Source: Choristocarpus tenellus KU-1152
Taxonomy: Eukaryota; Phaeophyceae
Direction: 5' to 3'
DNA: 27,947 nucleotides
Assembly: GCA_964200185.2 (NCBI GenBank)
Contig: CAXNAD020000134.1
Coordinates: 1 to 27,947, forward strand
Part shown: positions 20,866 to 27,947 of the stretch, piece by piece
How the letters are laid out: each line of letters opens with the position of its first letter
How positions within the stretch are numbered: the first letter of the stretch is position 1
The notes under the pieces: generated by a model
The model's database searches: none
Told to the model about the DNA's origin: nothing
What the model saw: the letters and a program-made list of their open reading frames with translations, nothing else
Made by a program: the position numbers and the translations under genes

Positions 20866-22386
20866 AGCACACATTTGGCATGAACAATTGCAAGACTAAG
20901 GGCACAATTGGCAATGTAAGCTTATGAAGCAAAAAATGATAAGAAGACTGATAAGGTGAGCAGATGGAGTCAGCGCAACTGACAGTCCATAGCGAACCTA
21001 CATGCATGCAATAGGAGCATCAATTCAATCTCTTGTTGCAAGTCCACTACTGCTCTACATTTCCACAGTCATCCCTCTCCCACATCATCCACAGCATGAG
21101 TGGGCCAACCACACACCTACTCCCTCTTCAGTGCATTCGTCAATCTCTTGCCTTAAAAAGTACTCAAAACACTTTCCTCTCTTTGTTTAATGGGATATTT
21201 TACCTTTAGTACACCATCCCTTCAATTTTTATTTACACATTAAAAGATAGTAAGAACGAGACATGTTTGCCATGTACATACATGTAGGTGTGCACAAGAT
21301 TTCCATATCCTAGCATTAGATATGGCATATGTTCAACAGATGCAGTATTAACACGTAGCATTTTAAAACCAACTCATACGTAAAAAATAATTCAAGAGCC
21401 TAAAAGTTCCCGTTGTTGTTTCAGCTACTGAGATATTCCGATAAATGTTTGGTAGGTTCTGCACACTACTGTAGCAAGCACAGAATAAGGGTTAACTTGG
21501 TGCAGTCTTACATACACAGTGATGAATTTTCCCATCCATTGCAGAATTTATCTTATAAATAGATCAAGTATTCCACTGGAAGCCTCTGTTTCTGCAGCAT
21601 ACACTCAGCTCTAGCTCTTGGTCTATGAAGCAGGAAACACTAAGATGACAGACAACAAGATATTCAAATTCGTGCATATTAAAAAAACCTTAGATACAGT
21701 CTTGTAATGTGTTTATAGTTTCATCACCTAAAGCCCTCTACAACTATTTTATATAATACATCTTGGAGATAATAAAGCTTCTACTGCAGGATCGATTTTA
21801 ACTCAGAGGCACACCATATCGGTCCGCATTACTACACATACATAATATCATTTCATCACTAAGCACCACACCCAGGAGCCTTTTCCTAACCATGGTGAGC
21901 CACAAAGCAGGGATGGGCACAAAACTGCGCTTGCTTGCAGTCAGTTCATAAACACACATTCTCTACTAGCAAACAAATCAATTGACTCTACATTACTAGG
22001 AGTTCTTGCATGGACATCTAGGCATTGATTTCATTGCCTATGACATTGAAACAACTAATGCTGTGCCTGACAAGAATGTAAAGCCAATTGCGACAGCACA
22101 CTGACAAGAGGAACAATGATGATACGTCATGCACCCCACAAGCAGGAAGATGAAATGATACCACTAGCTCATACACCAGCAGAGATAGACATCGATCTTC
22201 CAAGGAATAAGGACCAACAGCCCTCCTTCGACCAAGGATTTCCCACTCTTTCACCTGCTGCCATTCTGCGCATAGTGTAACACCAAGAGAGTTGCCAGTG
22301 TTGACCTTGCACTTACAGCATCCCTGGCAGGAGGAATATTGCAACCTTGGTCAACCCCATCCTCTTTGCTCCCCTCACACCTCTTT
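20866..22386. other. Convergent 3' intergenic region
   Basis: About 1.5 kb of AT-richer DNA between the stop codons of the plus gene at 20.9 kb and the minus phosphatase gene. AATAAA-type signals occur on both strands (plus near 21768; minus near 21225), consistent with 3' UTRs. The 108-codon minus frame at 22018-22344 has no supporting splice signal or motif and is probably UTR. Confidence 0.45.
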
Positions 22387-25293
22387 CTATGTTGATAGGT
22401 GCTTCTTTGACTGAGCTCCTTCTGCTGGGTCACTCCGAGACCAGTCTCCGGCGCCATCAGTGCATCCTTCTCGATCCCTCTTTGCCCCTACCAATGACGA
22501 CAATGGTGCATCATTACTCAATGCCTTCCCAGAACCCCCAACAGTTCTTGACAGATGTGCCAAAGATGGAGGCCCATCGTTTAGCCCTCTTTGGTTTGGC
22601 CCAGGAAGCACCGGTCCTATCAACCCCTCCCCTCCCTGAGGATCCCCCTCCCGTGTGACCTCCACTCCATCCTCCTTTGATAAAGGACCTGTCGCGATCG
22701 GTCTATTGGCTAACAGTCCCTTTATTGATGGACCCATTACAGGACCAATTAAGGAAACCATAGAACCTTCCTTGTCTCCTTCCTCATCCCCCCTGCCAAC
22801 TCTTGTACCACTTGCCTCTATTGGTCCAGCCTCTCCTTTCCCCCCTTCCCTACCTCCTCCTCCCCCATCCATTGCTGCAGCCCTTGCACCAACACTACTA
22901 GCTCCCTGCACCACTGCTGGCAGTATTGGTCCTCGTGAAGGCCCAATGGTTGCTGCCTTGAGCACATACGGAACAGGCCCTTGTTGAGGATCAATGACCT
23001 CGGCTTGAACTGCTGGCAGTATTGGTTTTGTTGCAGGACCAATGACCAAAGAAGGTGGTGCCCTTGTAGGCCCAACCTGTGGTTTCGCAGGGCCCTTCTT
23101 TGCCCCCCGGGGGTGAGCGGCAACAGGACTTGGCTTTGGGCCAGGGCCTCTTGATGGTCCTATCAAACCACCTCTAACGACTGGTTTATCACTAAGAAGG
23201 TCATCAGGATACTGTGCAAAGGCCAAGGGACCGGGTTTACAAGACAAGAGCGAAGTGGTGGAGAGGTGGGGTGTTACTAGCATTGAGGAAGGGAGAGGCG
23301 AATCCAGATTGTTTGAGCCATACACTTGCAGGGTTAAATGATGAAAGGCCAATCGGAGTGTTGTATATTGCTCTTCTTCCCCGTCTACTAGGACTTGGGT
23401 TGCTGACATTCAACACAAAAACTAAACGAAATAGTCAATGTAGAATATCATAAACACAAAGACAACTTCGGTTAATCCATTGCAATTTCTTTTGTCTTTA
23501 TAGGAAGAGGGGGCATTTCTCTCACCAAAAACATACGCAAATTTCCGCTACTCAGGTTCGTACCTCTTCTGCAGTTCCGTCCTTATCCTCCTGTGCCCTC
23601 TCCTCTTCATTCTTTTTCTGAAATAAATTAAGCTGTTCCAAAAACCCTTCATGGGGATTGACCATGGACCTTCTTGTTCGGAGGTAAGTCATGGCCTGCA
23701 TCACAACGTAGAACAGAAAAGAACGGATCAGGAAAAGCAATCATGACATCAAAAAACATCTGCATATCATACCTATTGAATAGATTGTAACACCTTGAAG
23801 AGGGACAAATTACAACAAAACACAGCAGTAATGCGTTGTGCTGAGACATAATTTGAAGCGCAGTTAAGAACAGGATAGACCTGCCAAGTAGTTCACCCAC
23901 CAACTCCCCTATTAAAATAAAATCATGGCACTATTAAAAAGATATTAATTGACCATTTCCCACCTTTTCAGTCCCCAATCCTCGGGTTCGCATCAGGTAT
24001 GCACAGATTACGGTCGCACTACGACTGACACCCTTGTGACAATGTACCAGCACACTGCCGTAGAACTTGCCCTGCCAATCCAGCGGAGAGAGAAGAGGGG
24101 TAACACTCTTGTGGAAAGAAATGTGGAAATCGAAAAATGTTGAAGGACTCTGTGTATGCTGTCTGCCGGTGAGTGTTTGTACACGTTTTTAGTGGGGAGG
24201 AAACAGAGGGCAATGATACTCGAAGACCTGCCCCCTGAGTATAAGTCATCTCAATTACTTCGCACTCCTTTGCCTACCTGTTCTATAAAGGAGATGCATG
24301 CCTCAAAATGTTGTAGGAGATCCTCACCACGATTGTCAAAGATGGGCACCCGTTTGTAGGTCATAGTACGATCTTTCTCAAAGAAGTTGGGGACGCCATT
24401 GGCAGGGTCCATTCTGCGACGTGCAAAATACAGGTACCTTTGAGGCTTATTGTTTGGCTCGTGCTTTGGAGTAAAGGTAAAGCAGAGGTGAGGACAAGAA
24501 ACGGCAGCTGGGGATCCCCATACAATAAATTGGGTAAAAAGGAGCAGTGACCAATGGGCCCCAGAATGCAGTTTGAAGGCAAGAAAGCTTTACAGACCGA
24601 AAAAGTCCGATAGTGGGGAGGGGATAATCAACCTCAATAACATTGTTGGTAGCTTGCCTGGAGACGATAGTAACCACACTCGAGATTTGATTGGTATTTT
24701 GTCTCCCTCCCGATAGTTTCATCCACGGTGAGCCGAAGCGTGGGGTGACTGTACGATACCACGGTGGTTCCTCAAGGTCTACCTATCACTTTCATAGGTT
24801 AATGACCAGACTTCCCCTTCCTGTGTCGTGAAGGGTCACAATCCAAAAGATGACCATTAAACCCAAACCCCTCCGGTACTAACAACAACTGCAGCTATTT
24901 CTACCCAGCCCGAGTGATGGCTATCACCATAGCTAACGTGAGGTACAACGCGAAAAATATTCTCCTCCCTTAAACGAGAACGTACCAAATACAACGACGG
25001 GAGAAAGGGATTCACTTGGTGAACACAACACAATTAACATAGAATCCTACGACATGAACAGCAGTTTGGATGCCCCTGCAACCGAAATATTATCTCTAAT
25101 CACGAAGAGACTAGAGATTTTCCAAGCTGAGCAAACTAGGTTGAGTTACCCACGTCTTTGGAGGTGTGACGTTGAGTACTCGGTTAATGCCTAGCTCTTG
25201 CAGCATTCCTCGATTCCTAGCGTGGGTCCGGCTTCCTATGTACAGATATTTGAGTACCCGTGAGGGGCGCTTGTCTTCTCCTGAGCCGCTCAT
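22387..25293 (-). CDS. Dual-specificity protein phosphatase with long repetitive IGP-rich tail
   Basis: Five exons join in phase: 25154-25293 (ATG 25293), 24278-24413, 23964-24071, 23564-23695 and 22387-23211, giving 446 residues. Residues 11-46 (VLKYLYIGS, GINRVLNVTPPK) and 48-92 (GVPNFFEKD, RVPIFDNRGED) form the start of the DSP fold; Asp73 in IFDN is the expected general acid. Exon 3 has the signature HCHKGVSRS with nucleophile Cys103 and Arg109, 30 residues after the Asp, so the enzyme should be active on phospho-Ser/Thr/Tyr or another phosphate substrate. Exon 4 gives the closing helices (AMTYLRTRRSMVNPHEGFLE). No kinase-interaction domain precedes the catalytic part, so it is an atypical DUSP. 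The 274-residue last exon is P/G/S-rich and disordered, with IGPSRGP, VIGPATKP, LIGPVMGP and LIGPVLPGP repeats. Donor gtgggt of exon 1 is unusual but exact in phase. Cytosolic or nuclear location is inferred. Confidence 0.8.
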
Positions 25294-25745
25294 CTTTTTC
25301 GCGTTGTTCTCTTCCCTCGTTCAATTATGTTTTAAATGGTGCTTATTTCGCAACAACTCTCCATTACTACAGAGCACATTTTTCGCGGCGTCCTCAAATG
25401 CTCCAGAGCTATAATTTTGACACTATTTTTTTGAGTTTGTCCTATAATACGTTGTATTATTGGTCTCAACATATAATTCATTCATACGGCGAATATACGT
25501 CGAGAGTTTGTTTGCCGTTGTTACATTCACAACTTGATACCAAATTGTTGTACACAATCCAAGAAACCACCAAAACATCAGTCATATCCACATCAGATCT
25601 TGTTTCGGCCAGGTGCTTACCTGTCTTCATTTGAAGAAGAAGTATCATGTACTCTAGCCCACCTCTAGGGCCCAGGGTGGGGCCACGACGAAGCCCTGGC
25701 GAGGTGAGACTGGGAGAGCGCCCACCCTTTGAGAGATGGTCAACA
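25294..25745. promoter_or_regulatory. Upstream region of the phosphatase gene
   Basis: About 450 bp between the phosphatase ATG and the next minus-strand ORF. It should hold the 5' UTR and promoter; no clear core element is visible. The 124-codon plus frame at 25260-25634 overlaps the phosphatase start in antisense and is not supported. Confidence 0.3.
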
Positions 25746-26552
25746 TCACCCTTGAATCGAGGGGTCCTGGGATGGGATCACGAAATCTGAATGCATAAAG
25801 ATATATTGGTTGGGTGTATTGTATGCTTTTGCAGCCCAATTCGTCCTCGCCCCCGCACCCAATGGAGGATGAATATACAACATGATATCCAGGTATCTGC
25901 TCAGCAACGCAATGTGTATATCATAATCTTCCTTCGACCATCCTTGTGAAACAGCTTGTGCTGAACTCTCCTGGCCCTTTGCCTCTCTCTTCCCTTTTTT
26001 CTTGGGTGCTGTCAAACTCTCAAAGGAAAATGATACGGCATCTGAATCAAGTCTCAACATGAGTGAGCTGAGCTTCGATATCGAGAGCAAACGCCAACTC
26101 AAGGCTGATTTCGAGGTGAACGAGTTTAATTGATTAGTGGAATCTTCCCTTGATTCCATAGTTCGCTTAAAATCCTCGACAGTGGGCTCACCATACCCAA
26201 AAGGATGATGCGTTTCTCGACTGGATCTCTTCGTATACGATCTATTCCAACTCCACACTGGGATTGTTTCTCTTCTCTCCACCGGAATGCCAAGGAATTG
26301 ACCAAATTGTGCAGCGTAGGTGCACGATATTGTACTCCCACCATTTATAACTTGGAGAGAGTTCTGGATGTATCCCGAAAGGTTAGGTTCTCTGCGCACA
26401 TTTTTCCTACTTGGTATCCTTCTCTGGAACCATTTGAGAAGCTCTCTGATCCAACGTGTTGGGGTCCGCTGTGACTCTCCTCTACTCACAGCACTCCCCC
26501 TCACTAAAGCATGAAAAACGAAAACGATCTCTGTTTCATTTGATCCCTGTAT
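25746..26552 (-). CDS. Long intronless ORF of unknown origin
   Basis: The frame is open for about 268 codons from a stop at about 26553 to the stop at 25746-25748. The first ATG lies near the middle (in the FKRTMESRED stretch), so it is either an exon entered by an acceptor (aatacag at the 5' end) or a relic. The product begins basic (RWIRELLKWFQRRIPSRK), has GQFLGIPVERRETIPVWSWN, a lysine-rich APKKKGKREAKG and a C-terminal ALLSRYLDIMLYIHPPLGAG. No domain is recognised and there is no zinc knuckle or reverse-transcriptase motif. It is divergent from the plus gene whose exon begins at 26564. It could be a real exon, a captured gene or a decayed mobile-element protein. Confidence 0.4.
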   Translation of the reverse strand: MQGSNETEIVFVFHALVRGSAVSRGESQRTPTRWIRELLKWFQRRIPSRKNVRREPNLSGYIQNSLQVINGGSTISCTYAAQFGQFLGIPVERRETIPVWSWNRSYTKRSSRETHHPFGYGEPTVEDFKRTMESREDSTNQLNSFTSKSALSWRLLSISKLSSLMLRLDSDAVSFSFESLTAPKKKGKREAKGQESSAQAVSQGWSKEDYDIHIALLSRYLDIMLYIHPPLGAGARTNWAAKAYNTPNQYIFMHSDFVIPSQDPSIQG

Positions 26553-26563
26553 TCACCCGTCAG

Positions 26564-27452
26564 GGTAATGGTTTTTCTGCCGAGCGCAACCATCCTTTGT
26601 ATGAGTTCGTGACTGGAGAGATGGTGTGGATTTGCGGTGCTCATGGTCGCCGACCAGCTGTGGTAGTCAAAGAGGATGCCTGGAGCGGTGATGTGAGACA
26701 AGATTCATGCGATAGGTTGCGGCATGTGTTATACTGTAATTCTAGGTATGCAGAGGGTAGGATAACATTGGCTGGTATCTTTTTGCACAATCTGACGAAA
26801 GACCACCGCTTGGTATCCATTTTGGCTGTCATGCCCAGGTGGCCACATCGCTACTTGTGAAGCTGCAAAATGGGTTGGTAGTCTCAGTGGGTCGACATCT
26901 TCTCAAGCCCAAGGTGAGCATTGTCACTCAAAATAATGGCAAAAACCCCTACCACTTTCCCCCCACAATATCCAATTCATATCACCCTCATAGTTTCAAC
27001 CAGTTACTCTGCATCCGTGAGGCATGGGCATATCTGAAGGTTCACCTCATATTTGTAATAGACTGCCCCTTCCCACTATCTATCTCTCAAACCCCAGCAA
27101 TATCCACAACCTGATTGCTTGAGTTTGACTCCTTTTCCCCCGCCATCTCTCCTTTCACACATGCCCCCCCTACCACCCAACTGCTCTGTAACAGGCTGTG
27201 CTTCAACAGGGGGAACTGTGCTGCTCCTGCAGCCAGAGTGATAAGCCTGTTGCTGTCGGATTCAACGACCGAGTAATGTGCGACACCTGTGCAGAGCATC
27301 ATGCCTTTGGTGTGTCATCCTCTCCGTATCAGCACAAGTACAAGCGTGGCCCAGACACCAACGCTAGCACCAACAACACCTCGCTGGACCAGGTCACAGA
27401 CAAGCTCATGACAACCATCATGGACAACCTGCGCCCAGTTGTGAGGACACAG
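26564..27452 (+). CDS. Protein with SH3/Tudor-like segment and paired-cysteine zinc-binding module; both ends missing
   Basis: Three phase-0 exons: 26564-26692 (after ttcacccgtcag; donor gtgaga), 26839-26913 (after atgcccag; donor gtgagc) and 27210-27452 (after tgcttcaacag; donor gtatga). Joined, the first two read FVTGEMVWICGAHGRRPAVV, then WSGDVATSLLVKLQNG and HLLKPK, the alternating strand pattern of a small beta-barrel. The third begins GELCCSCSQSDKPVAVG and has VMCDTCAEHH, two CxxC pairs 22 residues apart that could bind one zinc. A neutral linker rich in T and N and a helix (LDQVTDKLMTTIMDNLRPVV) follow. A 5' exon in 26460-26563 and exons to the right of 27453 are expected. A chromatin or cytoskeletal adaptor is possible, but no family is recognised. 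Confidence 0.5.
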
Positions 27453-27794
27453 GTATGAATTGGTGTCTTGCTGTGTCAGAGTAGGTGTTGACTTTGCTGA
27501 TGGGGTTGTGTGTAATCCAATGTACAAGCAGAGTATCTGGAATCTGGACGTCGTTCCCCCTCTCACTAGAGTTTGTAATATGTTTCCCTCTATTTATGAG
27601 TGAGGTGCTAGCTCTAGAGTACGCATGTATTATCATTCCAGAGTCAGACCGTAAACACCACATACAATAAGTTCGGCCCGTGGTGTGATGCCGCTCCCTT
27701 CGATGTGTCATTAGCAAGGGGAGTGTGGTAATGAGCAGTGAACTGTAACCCCCCCATGCTACAAGATTTTGCAACCTTTTGTTTGTTTCTCGTG

Positions 27795-27856
27795 GTAATA
27801 TTATTATTATTGTTGTTATAATTATTATTACTATTATTATTTTTATTATTATTCGT
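27795..27856. repeat. (ATT)n microsatellite, imperfect
   Basis: A run of TTA/ATT units with GTT and CTA interruptions lies 3' of the last supported exon, probably in an intron of the gene at the right edge. Confidence 0.9.
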
Positions 27857-27947
27857 GTCCTATTTTAGCATCTGACATAACCCTCACAGATTACAGATCA
27901 TGGAAGGTTTATCCTTCAGTGACAGGGTTCAAGAAGGGGCAGGGGGG

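Noticed and set aside
22347-23123. Plus and minus frames overlapping the phosphatase tail
   Set aside because: Shadows of a GC-rich repetitive coding exon; the frame that splices in phase to the catalytic exons is preferred.
1-27947. CRISPR arrays, bacterial operons, phage or viral genes, rRNA
   Set aside because: No regularly spaced repeats, no ribosome-binding-site operons and no capsid, polymerase or rRNA motifs were seen; the DNA is intron-rich eukaryotic.

Overview
This is nuclear genomic DNA from a eukaryote with many introns. GT-AG splice sites with pyrimidine-rich acceptors are easy to see, exons run from about 30 to 825 nt and introns from about 70 nt to 1.9 kb. Microsatellites, homopolymers, fold-back repeats and dead DNA transposons fill the spaces. 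Splice chains were read by eye by joining sites and checking codon phase; gene calls without a recognised family are marked as such. The organism cannot be fixed. The IS630/Tc1-like transposase relic with an LGFF motif after its SPDLN motif, and the style of the dual-specificity phosphatase, recall what I know from stramenopile algae and oomycetes (brown-alga-like), but an unrelated protist or invertebrate is possible.

Layout. 1-4.3 kb: a minus-strand gene for a leucine-rich-repeat protein (cysteine-containing class), whose 3' end runs off the left edge. 4.6-6.5 kb: a plus-strand gene for mitochondrial ribosomal protein mL53, divergent from the LRR gene; its first intron holds the only assembly gap, in a poly-G run. 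6.7-10.1 kb: two unrecognised plus-strand gene models. The second meets a minus-strand model (10.06-10.6 kb) tail to tail with stop codons a few bases apart. 10.6-17.2 kb: repeat-rich gene-poor block with a fold-back element, a broken IS630/Tc1-like transposase, a second transposase N-terminal fragment, a near-perfect 0.37-kb inverted repeat next to a 55-codon ORF, and a degenerate repeat family beginning with a small palindrome.

17.3-18.7 kb: minus-strand gene with a lysine-rich C-terminus. 18.7-20.9 kb: multi-exon plus-strand gene, unrecognised. 22.4-25.3 kb: minus-strand gene for an active-looking dual-specificity phosphatase whose final exon adds a long low-complexity tail with recurring IGP motifs. 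25.7-26.6 kb: a long intronless minus-strand ORF of unknown nature. 26.6 kb to the right edge: plus-strand gene encoding an SH3/Tudor-like stretch followed by a paired-cysteine, probably zinc-binding, exon.

The genes look like ordinary unrelated housekeeping and signalling neighbours; nothing suggests one pathway. The most distinctive items are the phosphatase with its repetitive tail, the inverted repeat with its adjacent ORF, and the layered repeat block.
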